NCBI RefSeq assembly: GCF_900089775.1
Contig: NZ_FLOB01000001.1
Span: 558,001-622,000 of the forward strand
Length of the DNA stretch: 64,000 bases
Direction of reading: 5' to 3'
Source: Marinomonas spartinae
GTDB lineage: Bacteria > Pseudomonadota > Gammaproteobacteria > Pseudomonadales > Marinomonadaceae
The position numbers were made by a program, and so were the translations under genes. Below are positions 16,948-27,589 of the stretch, piece by piece (position 1 is the stretch's first letter; each line of letters starts with the position of its first letter). The notes under the pieces are model-generated. The model was given only the letters and a program-made list of their open reading frames with translations, was not told the DNA's origin and ran no database searches.

Positions 16948-18567
16948 ATGTTAACCCTATCAACGATTCGAGCTAAATATACAGTTGCTTTTGGTATTCT
17001 TACCGCTGTTTTTTTAGGTGTTGTCATTGCCACATTTATTTTGGTTTCCTATCTTCAAAGTAGTGTTGGAAAATTTGCTGATGGGGCATCCCTTATTCAA
17101 AATGCAGACCGAGACTTATATCAGTCTCGTCTTGCATTGGCGTCTTTAGTATTCGATAAAGCGGCTCAGAATCCTGATGAGTTAAAACTAAAGATTACGA
17201 GCAATGCCCAGCAAGCACTTGAGCGTATGCAAGCATTTCTTTCTATGACTCAAGATGTAGACGAAATTAACCAAGCGCTCAATGAATTCGATACCTTATA
17301 TAAATCCTGGAAAGATAACACCATGAGTATTATCGCCATGGTGGACAACAAACAATATGATGGTGCGACGCTCGCTTTCGTTGCTCAAAATCAAACCCAT
17401 TTTACTAGTTTACGGAATCTCTATGACCAATCTGAAGAGCTGATAGATAAATATTCTGAGTTGGAGCAAAACAGTATTGACGAGTATGCAAACAGTTTTA
17501 AGACGTTCGTCGGTATATTGGCGATGATCGTGGTGGCCTTTAGTGTTTCATTGGCTTGGTTTGCTCCTAAGAATATTTCCAATTCGATTCGCCGAGTGAC
17601 CTTCGGGGTGCAGCAAATTAGTTCAGGTGATGGGGATTTAACACGTCGTATTAATAGCGTTAAAAAAGACGAAACAGGGGAATTAAGTAGAGAGCTGGAT
17701 GGCTTTGTTGCCCGTCTAGGTAAGCTCATTGGCGACGTCAAGTACGGCTGCGAACATATTCGTGAAGAGATGCATAACCTTGGAGAGTCTGCTTCACAAT
17801 CGGCTGGCTTAAGTGAAAGGCAAAATACGGCACTGGATTTTATTGTCACCGCAGTAGAAGAAATGGGTGGTGCAACAAGAGAGGTTGCCCATAATGCGAC
17901 ACAGACGGTGGATGAGGTAGAAGCCTTAAATCGCTGTGCTGATGAGGGGGCGAAACAATTAAAAGCCTCGCTTCAACAATTAGACGACCTAGCAAAACAA
18001 GTGAGTAATGCATCCAGTGTGATTGAGCAATTGTCTTCCCGCTCCGATCGTATTGCTTCCGTGCTTGATGTGATTCTGGGAATTGCTGAGCAAACTAATT
18101 TATTAGCCTTAAATGCGGCGATAGAGGCCGCTCGGGCTGGTGAGCAAGGTCGCGGCTTTGCCGTTGTGGCGGACGAAGTACGTAATTTAGCGAGTAAAAC
18201 CCAAGATTCCACGGCAGATATTCAAAATATGATTAACGATCTGCAATCTGGGGTTACCAATGCCGTTCACTCCATTTCAGAGAGTGTCAAAATGTCGACG
18301 TTAACGGTGGACTTAACACAAGAAACCGCCGCCTCAATTGATGTAATCAAAGCATCGGCAACCCGTATCTATGATTTCACCACGCAAACCGCTAGTGCTA
18401 CGGAACAGCAAAGTAAGGTGACAGATGAGATTAATCAAAACTTGTCTAACTTGGCGGATATGTCCAAAGAGGTATTGGGGATTTCTCGAAGCATTAGTGA
18501 ATCTGTTAATGAAACGTTAACGAATTCTGATGCCTTAGCAAAGCAAGTAAAGCGTTTTATAGTCTAA
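16948..18567 (+). CDS. Methyl-accepting chemotaxis protein (tandem copy 1)
   Basis: This 539-residue chemoreceptor has a first transmembrane helix at about residues 12-36, a periplasmic helical-bundle sensor ([20 protein letters not shown] to [12 protein letters not shown]), a second helix at about 187-208 ([19 protein letters not shown]), a HAMP domain with [10 protein letters not shown], and the signalling hairpin [20 protein letters not shown] followed by [15 protein letters not shown]. The C-terminus lacks a CheR-binding pentapeptide. The next gene is a close paralogue 103 bases downstream. The ligand is unknown. Confidence 0.92.
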   Translation: MLTLSTIRAKYTVAFGILTAVFLGVVIATFILVSYLQSSVGKFADGASLIQNADRDLYQSRLALASLVFDKAAQNPDELKLKITSNAQQALERMQAFLSMTQDVDEINQALNEFDTLYKSWKDNTMSIIAMVDNKQYDGATLAFVAQNQTHFTSLRNLYDQSEELIDKYSELEQNSIDEYANSFKTFVGILAMIVVAFSVSLAWFAPKNISNSIRRVTFGVQQISSGDGDLTRRINSVKKDETGELSRELDGFVARLGKLIGDVKYGCEHIREEMHNLGESASQSAGLSERQNTALDFIVTAVEEMGGATREVAHNATQTVDEVEALNRCADEGAKQLKASLQQLDDLAKQVSNASSVIEQLSSRSDRIASVLDVILGIAEQTNLLALNAAIEAARAGEQGRGFAVVADEVRNLASKTQDSTADIQNMINDLQSGVTNAVHSISESVKMSTLTVDLTQETAASIDVIKASATRIYDFTTQTASATEQQSKVTDEINQNLSNLADMSKEVLGISRSISESVNETLTNSDALAKQVKRFIV

Positions 18568-18670
18568 GCGTTTTGTCGCCTAATATAGCAAGCGGCTAGT
18601 CTAGATAGCTTTGCCTTCAGGTTATGTAGTCCTGAATATTTACTGTAAATGATGATGAAGGATCATGACC

Positions 18671-20293
18671 ATGTTATCTACCATTCGTAGTCGATATACC
18701 GCCATTTTTAGTTTGTTATCCCTAGTATTTTTACTCGTTGTGGGAGCCGCGTATTTTTTAGTGTCTTATCTGCAAACCAGTAGTAATAAATATGTAGAAG
18801 GGGCCTCTTTTGTACAAAATGCGGATCGAGATTTGTATCAGTCTCGGTTAGCGTTGGCTGATATGGTCTTTGCTAAGCAAAATGAGTTGTCGAAGAATAT
18901 GGCTGACTACGAAAAAAGGGTCGTGACAAATGGCCGTCAGGCTCTTGATCGTATGGCTCATTTTAAATCATTAACGGCGGATTTTCCTGATATTCAAGAG
19001 GTGTTGATTAAAGTAAATACCTTATCCAGTCTCTGGCGAGAAAGTAGCATTCATATTATTGATTTGCTTAAAGAGGGGAAACAGGCCGAGGCTTTGACTC
19101 TATTTCTCGGTAAAAATCAGCAGGAATTTGGGGATTTACGCCAACGCTACGACATTTCTGGGCAGATGGTGATGAAATATGCTGATTTGGAGCAGCAGTC
19201 GATACAGGCTTATTCGTCAAATTTTAAACTCATTGTTGGGGTACTCTCCATCTTTGTCGTAGTGGGAAGTGTCCTACTGGCCTGGTTTGCACCGCAAACC
19301 ATCTCACAGGCTATTCGTAAAGTGACAAATGGTGTTCGGGAAATGAACTCCGGCGATGGGGATTTAACCCGTCGTATTAACAGTAAAAAGAAGGATGAAA
19401 CCGGAGACCTTAGCAACGAATTGGATCAGTTCGTTGGCCGACTGGGGGAATTGATTTTACAAATTAGAACCCGCTGCGATGATATTCGTGTTGCGATGGT
19501 TGGCTTAGAAGGTGCCACTGAGCAATCCGATCAACTCAGTTCGCGACAAAATGAGGCATTAGACTTTATTGTCACTGCGATAGAAGAAATGAGTTCGGCG
19601 ACCAAAGAAGTTGCTCGTAACGCCAGTGATACCGTGTCAGAAGTGGATGTGTTGAACCATCAAGCTCAAAGTGGTGAAGCCAATGTTCAGTCCTCTATTG
19701 ATATGCTCAACCAACTGGCATCACAAATAGAAATCGCATCGGATGCCATTGAGCAACTGTCTAAACGCTCGGATCAGATTACCACGGTACTGGATGTCAT
19801 TTTAGATATTGCTGAGCAAACCAATTTATTAGCTTTAAATGCTGCTATTGAGGCGGCCAGAGCGGGTGAAATGGGACGAGGTTTTGCTGTGGTGGCCGAC
19901 GAAGTGCGTAACTTAGCCAGTAAGACTCAGGCATCTACGGCAGATATTCAAGAGATGATTAATGAGCTGCAATCAGGGGTTGGCAATGCGGTCTTAGTGA
20001 TTGCTGAAAGTGTTAATATGGCACAGACAACGGTAGAACGAAGTCAGCAAACCCATACATCTATTTTGAATCTGAAGCGTTCCGCCCAGAGTATTTATGA
20101 CTACACTGCGCAAACGGCCAGTGCAACAGAGCAGCAAAGTAAAGTCAGCGATGAGGTGAATGACAACTTGTCTCAGTTAGCAGAAATGACAAAAGAAATT
20201 TTGTCGATTTCACAAGCGATAAATAAAAGTGTGAGAGAGACGTTGCGAGACTCGAGTGAGGTAACCACTCAAGTGAAACGGTTTACGGTTTAA
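18671..20293 (+). CDS. Methyl-accepting chemotaxis protein (tandem copy 2)
   Basis: This 540-residue chemoreceptor is collinear with the preceding one, including [13 protein letters not shown] at the start, the shared [15 protein letters not shown] block in the sensor, [20 protein letters not shown] in HAMP, and the same signalling tip. An ATG six bases upstream (18665) is too close to the AAGGA site, so 18671 is preferred. The sensor domains differ most between residues 75 and 150, where ligand specificity would diverge. The pair looks like a gene duplication followed by divergence of the sensing region. Confidence 0.92.
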   Translation: MLSTIRSRYTAIFSLLSLVFLLVVGAAYFLVSYLQTSSNKYVEGASFVQNADRDLYQSRLALADMVFAKQNELSKNMADYEKRVVTNGRQALDRMAHFKSLTADFPDIQEVLIKVNTLSSLWRESSIHIIDLLKEGKQAEALTLFLGKNQQEFGDLRQRYDISGQMVMKYADLEQQSIQAYSSNFKLIVGVLSIFVVVGSVLLAWFAPQTISQAIRKVTNGVREMNSGDGDLTRRINSKKKDETGDLSNELDQFVGRLGELILQIRTRCDDIRVAMVGLEGATEQSDQLSSRQNEALDFIVTAIEEMSSATKEVARNASDTVSEVDVLNHQAQSGEANVQSSIDMLNQLASQIEIASDAIEQLSKRSDQITTVLDVILDIAEQTNLLALNAAIEAARAGEMGRGFAVVADEVRNLASKTQASTADIQEMINELQSGVGNAVLVIAESVNMAQTTVERSQQTHTSILNLKRSAQSIYDYTAQTASATEQQSKVSDEVNDNLSQLAEMTKEILSISQAINKSVRETLRDSSEVTTQVKRFTV

Positions 20294-20445
20294 AAGACAT
20301 TTGATATGAATTTATTGAGTTTTATTTGTTACTGTATGATTCTAATACGATAGATTTACCCTTTTTAAGCGCTTTAGCTCTTTTTATTAAGATAAATTTG
20401 CGTAATCTATGAGCTGAATTTAATAGTCTTAAAAAGGATATCATC

Positions 20446-21324
20446 ATGCTTTGTCGTTTAGTAAGTGCAGGGTTCGTATCGTGTGTGTTATTGGTGTCAG
20501 GTTGTGCCAGTTCCACTTCAGAGCAAAAAGCAGCAGTTAATGAAAAAGACATTGCTGTTACTGTTTTGCAAAAACTAGGTACAACGGATCCTAATTATTT
20601 AAATTATATCCGTGAGGATTATATTCAGCATAATTTGGGAGCTGCGACGGGTAAACAAGGATTGATTAACTTTCTTAAACAGTTTCCTTCTACGCCAGCT
20701 AAAGACAGTAAAAGTTACGCTGTTAGAGTACTGCAAGATGGGAATTATGTGATTGTTCAATCCAATGTTGTTCCGTATGACTCGGTAGTATTTGATATTT
20801 TCCGTTTTAAAAATGGCAAAATTGCTGAGCACTGGGATAATGCCCAAAGTATTGAAAAACAGCCTAATCCAAGTGGTCATACGCAGACCGATGGTTCGAC
20901 GAAAATTGTTGACCGTGATAAGACTCTGCAAAATAAAGTGCTAGTAAGGAACTTTGTGCAGACGGTGTTAGTCGACAATAAGATTGATGAAACGCCTAAA
21001 TTCATTAGCTCTACCCAATATATTCAACATAACCCTCATATCGCTGATGGGATGGCTGGTTTGAGAAAAGCCTTTGCTAATATGGCAAAGCAAGGACAAC
21101 TTTCTCATTATCGTAAAATAGAGGCGGTGCTCGGCGAAGGGAATTTTGTACTGGTGGTCAGCAGCGGTCAAGATAAAGGTAAACCTATAGCTTTGTACGA
21201 CTTGTTTCGAGTTGCCAACAATAAAATCGTCGAGCATTGGGATGTGGTTGCCCCCATTCCACCTAAAGCTCAGCAGAAGAATGATAATGGTAAATTTAAC
21301 TTTCCTGACTCGGTTATGAAGTGA
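20446..21324 (+). CDS. Lipoprotein with two tandem SnoaL-like domains
   Basis: The 292-residue protein starts with a lipoprotein signal (FVSCVLLVSGCASS). It contains two related SnoaL/NTF2-like units, residues about 30-145 and 160-285. Each has a YIQHN motif (DYIQHNLGAATGKQGL and QYIQHNPHIADGMAGL), a strand with GNYVIVQSN or GNFVLVVSS, then D(I/L)FR and a KI(A/V)EHWD ending. The repeat indicates an internal duplication. Such domains bind small molecules or catalyse aldol-type reactions; here the function is unknown. AAGGA at seven bases supports the ATG. Confidence 0.8.
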   Translation: MLCRLVSAGFVSCVLLVSGCASSTSEQKAAVNEKDIAVTVLQKLGTTDPNYLNYIREDYIQHNLGAATGKQGLINFLKQFPSTPAKDSKSYAVRVLQDGNYVIVQSNVVPYDSVVFDIFRFKNGKIAEHWDNAQSIEKQPNPSGHTQTDGSTKIVDRDKTLQNKVLVRNFVQTVLVDNKIDETPKFISSTQYIQHNPHIADGMAGLRKAFANMAKQGQLSHYRKIEAVLGEGNFVLVVSSGQDKGKPIALYDLFRVANNKIVEHWDVVAPIPPKAQQKNDNGKFNFPDSVMK

Positions 21325-21366
21325 GACGACATGCTTTTTATATAGAAAGACTGCTATGCATGGAAC

Positions 21367-21404
21367 ATTGATAGAATGGTTTCTAAAGTAACCATTCTAT
21401 CAAT
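21367..21404. repeat. Perfect 15-base hairpin between genes
   Basis: ATTGATAGAATGGTT (21367-21381) and its exact complement (21390-21404) flank the eight-base loop TCTAAAGT. It lies 43 bases after the lipoprotein gene. No T-run follows on either strand, so it is not a standard terminator, though it could protect or end the upstream transcript. Confidence 0.7.
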
Positions 21405-21534
21405 GAATTAAAGGTTGTCTTTGGGATGTGTAATAAGGCTGTAATTTATCACTAAACGCCTAGGCTTGGGCTTGAAATGCCTTGGTGGTATGAGGGATGC
21501 TTTGTTGGTTAGTATGACTGGATGGAAACGAAAA

Positions 21535-21942
21535 ATGTCTTCAAATATTGTCGCAGTGTATGACTCGCTTAGATTTGGCTTTAGTGACCACGAAATGATC
21601 GTTGATAGTCAGCCTATCGGTAAAGGCTGGTTAACGGGGTTTCGTATGTTCAACCTTGGACAGTATCCTGGTGTCGTGAAAACCTACGAAGAGAATCAAC
21701 GGGTTCGTGTGGAATGGTATAAGGTGAGTGATAGTACTCTTGAGGCTTTGGATCGTATGAAAGAATACGACCCAAATTCTCCGGATGACTCTCTATTTGT
21801 TCGCGTTCGAGTTTATTCACCTTACGGTAAAGGCAGCATGTATATTTACAACCAATCCCTGCAACAGTCGATGCCTGTTGAAGGTGGTGATTGGGAAAGA
21901 ACCTTAGCTCGTACTACGCGTCGAGAGATACCAGTGGTCTAG
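21535..21942 (+). CDS. Gamma-glutamylcyclotransferase-like (GGCT/AIG2 fold) protein
   Basis: This 135-residue protein has the fold signature VAVYDSLRFGFSDHEMI (usually VYGTLR.G..N), PIGKGWLTGFRMFNLGQYPGV, and a conserved acidic turn LEALDRMKEYDPN corresponding to the catalytic Glu region (D..E.Y). The usual Gly-Thr of the first motif is Asp-Ser here. The frame is open further upstream, but the ATG at 21535 gives the family-typical start. The 3' end overlaps the convergent gene by 29 bases. Whether it cyclises gamma-glutamyl amines is not shown. Confidence 0.7.
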   Translation: MSSNIVAVYDSLRFGFSDHEMIVDSQPIGKGWLTGFRMFNLGQYPGVVKTYEENQRVRVEWYKVSDSTLEALDRMKEYDPNSPDDSLFVRVRVYSPYGKGSMYIYNQSLQQSMPVEGGDWERTLARTTRREIPVV

Positions 21943-23071
21943 TGCTTAATTGACATGCTTGTCTAGCTTGCAAAGCGTCGATATGCGCTTTGCTTGCTGA
22001 GACTTGGTGTTCATCTGTTAACAACCCAAAGCGCACCATAAAGCGTTTTGTTTCTCCTGCCTGAATAGTTGGTACTAAACCAAGTTTGCGTTGGTAGCGC
22101 CGGTTATAAGCAAAACTGGTTCCGGGCTCAATACCGATTACATAGCCTTGTTGTTCTGTGTCAGTATTTTTCCAAATGGTTAATACTGGCAAGGTGTCGG
22201 TCTGGTAAGTCACTTCAATTCCTGATGTCGCATTGGCATTATGTAGTAAGGCGCTGCTTAATTGGTTCTCGTCACTTATAGGACGCACATTAAAGACCAT
22301 TTCATCGAAGTCTTTGGTGGGAGCTGGTATTTTATTCCAGTCCTCTAATCCCTGTGCGGCGTAGTCATTAAAGGGCGATAACTCTTTTACAGGTACATGT
22401 AATAGAGCCCCTTTTTCTAAAATAGGCTGGGCGAAGTTATTGTGGTAAATCGCTTGATATTCACGATCATAACTTCCTTTATTAGTTAAGATATCTTCTA
22501 TAGTCAGGTAAGGCTCATCGATAGAAAGGGACAAACAGGTTTCGACTTCAAAGTTGGTGGATTTAAAGCGCTTTTCGTCCACTCGCCCACGAAGTGTTAC
22601 TCGATAAGGGGGAATTTGCTCAACTTCGAGCATGACCTCGTCGGCGGGTGTATTTTGAATGCGACCATGTAATGTTAAAAACTCATCACCATCTTGTCCT
22701 GGGTGCCCTGCCCATTGATAGCCACATCGTACAACCATTTCATTAAAACCATCTAACCAACCTGACCCGCCAGAGGCCTCTTGATTGATAAAGTTTGGGT
22801 GTACGATCTCTTTTACAGGGGATTGCCAGCCAAAGCGAACACCGTTTCGAACCGCATCTAATACTGCCATAGCACGGGTTGGGACAATGCGAACCGTTGT
22901 CTCGCCAACCGTTAGGGTGATGATTCGGGAGCCAGCTTGTTTACCGCCAACTAAACAAGATTGAGAAATTTGGATCGGTAACTCTTTTGGTAGACCCATT
23001 TGTTCTGCATTAAGGGAAAAGTTAGCAACATCAATTTGCTGATGGTGGCTAAGAATAGCAAGTGTAAACAT
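21914..23071 (-). CDS. DUF4432-family aldose 1-epimerase-like protein
   Basis: This 385-residue cytosolic protein of the galactose mutarotase superfamily shows RIVPTRAMAVLDAVRNGVRFGWQSP, GGSGWLDGFNEMVVRCGYQWAG, LHGRIQNTPAD, IYHNNFAQPILEKGA and YVIGIEPGTSFAYNRRYQRK. These are the landmarks of DUF4432, whose members sit in sugar-use operons and are thought to act on aldoses. No sugar catabolic genes are next to it here. GGAG at eight bases supports the ATG. It is divergent from a chemoreceptor gene across a 328-base region. Confidence 0.8.
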   Translation of the reverse strand: MFTLAILSHHQQIDVANFSLNAEQMGLPKELPIQISQSCLVGGKQAGSRIITLTVGETTVRIVPTRAMAVLDAVRNGVRFGWQSPVKEIVHPNFINQEASGGSGWLDGFNEMVVRCGYQWAGHPGQDGDEFLTLHGRIQNTPADEVMLEVEQIPPYRVTLRGRVDEKRFKSTNFEVETCLSLSIDEPYLTIEDILTNKGSYDREYQAIYHNNFAQPILEKGALLHVPVKELSPFNDYAAQGLEDWNKIPAPTKDFDEMVFNVRPISDENQLSSALLHNANATSGIEVTYQTDTLPVLTIWKNTDTEQQGYVIGIEPGTSFAYNRRYQRKLGLVPTIQAGETKRFMVRFGLLTDEHQVSASKAHIDALQARQACQLSTRPLVSLDA

Positions 23072-23399
23072 GAAGCGTCTCCGAGTTAAGTTTGACTATG
23101 CTAGCGTGGGTCGCCCTAAAAAACCATACGATGTGTAGCGCTCAAAACTTCGTGTTCTACCTTATTGGCTCGTAATGTGGGATATATGTCCATATGGTTT
23201 GGTTACTATGAAAAAAATGTTAAATTAGATATATATTTCTTTGTAGTATGCTGACAAAATATTTGCGTTATTCCTATTAAAGCGTATTTAACTGGGATGA
23301 TGAGATTACATTGATGTAGAGCAAAAAATGGATAGGATGCCCATATGTCCCATTTGGTTTTTTGTTAATTAACTCTTGTTTATAAAACATGGAGAGAAC
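23072..23399. promoter_or_regulatory. 328-base divergent regulatory region with a repeated 17-18 base motif
   Basis: This region separates the DUF4432 gene from a chemoreceptor and has no reading frame of note. ATATGTCCATATGGTTT at 23184-23200 and ATATGTCCCATTTGGTTT at 23343-23360 are near-identical direct repeats; the core contains CCATATGG or CCATTTGG. The second copy is 40 bases before the chemoreceptor start. They look like binding sites for one regulator, unidentified. Confidence 0.4.
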
Positions 23400-25391
23400 A
23401 TGAAGCCCACCTTGAAAATTCGCCAGCAAATCGCCATTGGTCTGCTCGCCATTCTTATTTTAGCCTTAGCCTGTATTTATGCGGTTGTCGAGTTTAAGGT
23501 AAAGCCAGATCTTACCTTAGAACGTCAAAGACAAATTGCCGTTAATCAAGAGGCATTATCCAATTTACTCAGTGCCAAATTAGAAAAAATTCAGGTACTC
23601 ACCAGTACGTTGGCATTGCTTAGTGCGCGTTTACCCAAGGATGAGGCGTTATTCAAGACACTTTTCCCAAGTGTGATAGACAATCATGACGATGCCAGTA
23701 TTGCTGGTGGGGGAATTTGGCCTGAGCCAAATGCGTTCACAAAAGGAGTGGATCGTCGTAGCTTTTTTTGGGCGCGCTCTGATTCTGGTATGAAGTATCT
23801 AGATGATTATAATGATCCTTCGGGCCCCGGTTATCATAACGATAGCTGGTATACCGTGGGACGTAATGCACCCGTTAATCGCTGTTCTTGGTCCGATGCT
23901 TATATTGACCCTGTTACCAAAACCCCCATGGTGACCTGTACTGTGCCAATTAAAGAGAAAGGCCAGTTCACTGGGGTGGCGACTATCGATATGATGTTGG
24001 CGGATATTACCAAATCGTTAGAAGCCTATGGCACTGAAAACCAAGGTTATGTGTTTGCCATTGATCCCTCAGGGCAAGTGATTAGCTTCCCGAAAGGTAA
24101 AGCTAATCTTGTCAAAAATGATGGCAGCATGCTAACAGTGGCCGAGCTATCAAAGCAATATCCATCATTGAAACCTGCTTTAACGTATTACAATCAATCA
24201 GGTCGGCAAAAAGGCTTTGAAGAACAGAAGGACGCTATTTTAGGTGGGGCGGCCTATGTCAATGTGGTTAAGCTGCCAAGTACTGGCTGGAGTGTGGGTT
24301 TGGTGGTAGAAAAGTCTCGCATGACGGAAATCGCACAAAATATGGGCTGGTTCCTGATGCTAGCCATTGGTGCATTATTGATTGTCGTTGGTGTGATTGC
24401 CGCTACCTTCTTCCGCAGTTTGTTAGGGCAAATCAATCAAACCACTACTCGAATTCACCAGCTGGCAGAGGGAGGTAGTACGCAAGAGCTTGAGGTCGGT
24501 AAGCTCAATGAATTGGGAGAGTTACGCCAAGCTGTCAATGGGTATGGCGATAAACTGAAACAACTATTAGGGCAAATTCACCAAGAGTCTGCAAACCTAG
24601 TGAAAGACGCTGGTCGTTTAAGTGAGTTCAGTCATGACTTCTTGAATAAAGCGAATAGTTTGAGTGATGAAAACCACACGTTAGCGGCAGCGACTGAAGA
24701 ATTAGCTGCTACCTCTCATGATGTGTCTATGTATGCTAATGAAACGAAGGAAACCGTCGAGCGTATCCATAATGATGTTCGTGTGAGTGGTAAAGAAATG
24801 GGCGAAGTGATTAATACCATGCGTTCTCTCACACAGGCCATGACCCTAGCACAACAAAATATCCTTAAGTTGGATGAAGACAGTCGCCAAGCGAATAGCA
24901 TGTTAAGTGTGATTCGTGATATCGCTGAGCAAACGAACTTATTGGCCTTAAATGCGGCAATTGAGGCGGCTCGGGCGGGTGAAACAGGGCGAGGCTTTGC
25001 TGTGGTCGCGGATGAAGTGCGTAACTTGGCGGCTAAGAGTGAAAGTTCTGCTGTGGAAATTGAGCAGGTGCTCGGACGCTTACAAGTTGGCTCGAAAGAG
25101 TCCGTCAGCTCAATGGAGCTGGGGCAACAGGAGACTGAGAAAGCGGTGCAGACGGCCGAACTCACGGCTAATCACCTACAGGAAGTGGTGAATGCCTTCT
25201 CACAAATTACTGAACAGGCAACGCAGATTTCTGAGGCGGCCCATGAACAGCAAAAAGTCTCTCAGGATCTGACTCAGTTTGTCTCACGTTTGCAAGAGCT
25301 AACGGGCAGCAATGCGGCGGATTCAAACAAACTCAGTAATATGAGTAAAGAGATTGATGCGATTGCCAAACGTTTAAATGCATTAAGGTGA
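23400..25391 (+). CDS. Methyl-accepting chemotaxis protein with double Cache sensor
   Basis: The chemoreceptor has 663 residues. A first transmembrane helix (about 9-27) is followed by a long periplasmic dCache_1 domain containing [60 protein letters not shown] and [16 protein letters not shown], the pattern of amino acid or organic acid sensors. The second helix ([20 protein letters not shown]) precedes HAMP and the signalling tip [26 protein letters not shown] just upstream supports the ATG at 23400 over a TTG at 23376. A terminator follows. Confidence 0.92.
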   Translation: MKPTLKIRQQIAIGLLAILILALACIYAVVEFKVKPDLTLERQRQIAVNQEALSNLLSAKLEKIQVLTSTLALLSARLPKDEALFKTLFPSVIDNHDDASIAGGGIWPEPNAFTKGVDRRSFFWARSDSGMKYLDDYNDPSGPGYHNDSWYTVGRNAPVNRCSWSDAYIDPVTKTPMVTCTVPIKEKGQFTGVATIDMMLADITKSLEAYGTENQGYVFAIDPSGQVISFPKGKANLVKNDGSMLTVAELSKQYPSLKPALTYYNQSGRQKGFEEQKDAILGGAAYVNVVKLPSTGWSVGLVVEKSRMTEIAQNMGWFLMLAIGALLIVVGVIAATFFRSLLGQINQTTTRIHQLAEGGSTQELEVGKLNELGELRQAVNGYGDKLKQLLGQIHQESANLVKDAGRLSEFSHDFLNKANSLSDENHTLAAATEELAATSHDVSMYANETKETVERIHNDVRVSGKEMGEVINTMRSLTQAMTLAQQNILKLDEDSRQANSMLSVIRDIAEQTNLLALNAAIEAARAGETGRGFAVVADEVRNLAAKSESSAVEIEQVLGRLQVGSKESVSSMELGQQETEKAVQTAELTANHLQEVVNAFSQITEQATQISEAAHEQQKVSQDLTQFVSRLQELTGSNAADSNKLSNMSKEIDAIAKRLNALR

Positions 25392-25431
25392 GTGATTAGC
25401 TTACCGTAAGCTTGAATTGTGTCCGCTCAAT

Positions 25432-25460
25432 AAAAGGCCCCATTTACCATGGGGCCTTTT
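25432..25460. terminator. Bidirectional rho-independent terminator
   Basis: AAAAGGCCCCAT and ATGGGGCCTTTT form a GC-rich stem with a short loop between the convergent chemoreceptor and aldehyde dehydrogenase genes. A-runs and T-runs flank both sides, so it serves both strands. Confidence 0.85.
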
Positions 25461-25484
25461 ATGTATCCTGTGCCCCGTCCTGCA

Positions 25485-26990
25485 TTATAAAAAGCGCCAA
25501 TATCTTTTTAGTAGTTTGTGAATGTGTTTTTTATAAGGCGGCATGAGCAGACGTATCATATTTGGGCGTTTTTTATGGAGCACTGCTTTGGTGTGTGAGA
25601 AGGTATGAAACCCTTCGATTGCATGATACATCCCCATACCGGACTCACCGATCCCGCCAAAGGGTAAATCGGCCTGTGCCACATGTAAGAGGGTTTGGTT
25701 GATGACTAAGCCTCCACATACCATGCCTGTTTCGACCTCCCGATGCTCCTTTGTATTTTGGCTGAACAGATAAGTTGCTAGTGGACGAGGGCGCACATTG
25801 ATATAGGCTATGGCTTCGCTGAGATCGTTATAGAGGAGCAAGGGTAAGATAGGCCCGAAGATCTCTTCCTGCATCACCTTAAGTTGTTCATCTGGTTGGT
25901 GCAAAAGGTGGAGGGCCAATTTGTTCTCTTTCCATTTTGGGCCCTGCGGCATTAAATTTTCGTAACAGATTTGCTGTTGCTCTATTTCGTCTAAATAACC
26001 CGTTAGTCTACTCATTTGTTTTTCATTGATTAAGCAGGTGTAATCAGGGCTATCGATTCCGTTAGGATACATACGTGCAAGTGTTTGCTTCATATGGTGT
26101 ATCAAAGCAGGCTTTTGTTGTCGATGACATAGTATGTAGTCGGGTGCGACACAGGTTTGCCCCGCATTGATCAATTTACCAAATAGGATAGATTCAGCAG
26201 CCGTTTTCGGGTTCGCCGATGGTGACACAATCACAGGGGATTTCCCCCCCAATTCAAGGGTCACTGGAGTTAAATGTTGTGCTGCATTTGCCATAACCTG
26301 TTTGCCCACCTGGGTGGATCCAGTGAATAAAAGATGATCAAAGGGTAATTGGCTAAAGGCATTCGCCACCTCGACCTCCCCTTCAACAAAGGCAACCCAC
26401 TCCTCGCTAAGGGATTCTTCCAATAGTTGGCGCAACACTGAGTTGGTTGCAGGACAGAACTCAGAGGCTTTTAACATGACGCGATTTCCCGCAGCCAATG
26501 CGCCTACTAACGGACTAAGAGACAATAAAATGGGGTAGTTCCAAGGCGAGATGATGCCGACAACCCCCTTAGGTTGATACATCACGCTGGCTTTGGCTGG
26601 AAAAATACTGATATGGGGGCGGCGAGATTGTGAGCGCATCCAATGAGATAGGTGTCGTTTAGCGTGTTTTATTTCCCCTAACGCCGGAATCAGTTCAATT
26701 AAACGTGACTCTTCAGGGGCGCGCTGCCCATAATCTGACGTTAATGCTTTCAATAAGGCTTCTTCATAACTTAATAATGCGTGTTGAAGCTTAGTTAATA
26801 GCGTTAGGCGCTGGTTAAAACTTGGAAATGGATGAATTCGGCTGTGTTTTTTTAAAACAAAAAGCGTGTTTTCTAGATTCTTATAGGGATCACCTTGATG
26901 ATCAGGATCCATTGGGGCGATAGAAGATCGCTCAGTCGACGAAATCTGAGAAGCGATATTATCCATTGCGAGTCGAGTCCTCATTGTCAT
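25485..26990 (-). CDS. Aldehyde dehydrogenase, coniferyl-aldehyde dehydrogenase type
   Basis: This 501-residue NAD(P)-dependent aldehyde dehydrogenase shows PKGVVGIISPWNYPILLSLS, nucleotide-binding HLLFTGSTQVGKQVM, the glutamate in VTLELGGKSPVIV, the catalytic cysteine in LINAGQTCVAPDYIL, and EEIFGPILPLLLY. The short bridging region and a hydrophobic, basic C-terminus (HKLLKRYWRFL) match the coniferyl-aldehyde and fatty-aldehyde group, often membrane-associated. The start is uncertain: ATGs at 26990, 26984 and 26966 are possible and none has an ideal ribosome binding site. No lignin-degradation genes adjoin it, so the substrate is open. Confidence 0.85.
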   Translation of the reverse strand: MTMRTRLAMDNIASQISSTERSSIAPMDPDHQGDPYKNLENTLFVLKKHSRIHPFPSFNQRLTLLTKLQHALLSYEEALLKALTSDYGQRAPEESRLIELIPALGEIKHAKRHLSHWMRSQSRRPHISIFPAKASVMYQPKGVVGIISPWNYPILLSLSPLVGALAAGNRVMLKASEFCPATNSVLRQLLEESLSEEWVAFVEGEVEVANAFSQLPFDHLLFTGSTQVGKQVMANAAQHLTPVTLELGGKSPVIVSPSANPKTAAESILFGKLINAGQTCVAPDYILCHRQQKPALIHHMKQTLARMYPNGIDSPDYTCLINEKQMSRLTGYLDEIEQQQICYENLMPQGPKWKENKLALHLLHQPDEQLKVMQEEIFGPILPLLLYNDLSEAIAYINVRPRPLATYLFSQNTKEHREVETGMVCGGLVINQTLLHVAQADLPFGGIGESGMGMYHAIEGFHTFSHTKAVLHKKRPNMIRLLMPPYKKHIHKLLKRYWRFL

Positions 26991-27589
26991 GTCTTATTGT
27001 TTTTCTATCACTCTAGCACAACTCTTGATGTCTACCGATATGAATTATACTCATTACTAAGCGCTTGTTTGACGTGAACAACAGGGGATTCCTGAAACCC
27101 GAAAAAATTTATCCCCAAACACTGGAGATAAAAATATACGCAATTTTTCGTCGTAAAAAACGTATAAACTCGTCCAAATGACGCCCTAATAGCCTTAGAA
27201 ATAAATTACGGGGTTATTGATGCCGAGAGAAATCTCGTTTAGCTTTGAGGTTATAGGTATGAATTCATTTCATTGTGATATCAGACAATACAACTGGATA
27301 ATGTTTATAACTTTCTGATTTTTAAAAGGAAAAAATTAAATTTTTTGCTAGAGAAGGCTTATAGATTGATTTTCTTAGACTTTATGGATAGGGACTGTCT
27401 GATGAGCTGGAGTGTATCTCTGGCGCTTTTATGAGCTTGGTTTGTTTTCCAACTGATTCGTATAAAAAATATACGATTTTTATTAACGTTATGATTTTAT
27501 CAGGATTGGGTGGGGGTTGAGAAAATCTTGCACAAAGTTATCCACAGACTGATGTGTACGATTTTTATCACAGATGTCTTATTTAGGTC

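Noticed and set aside
27109-27546. Two DnaA-box-like sequences (TTATCCCCA at 27109 and TTATCCACA at 27538) suggesting a replication origin
   Set aside because: Only two sites 430 bases apart, with no cluster, no GATC enrichment and no dnaA, parAB, gidA or rep gene nearby.
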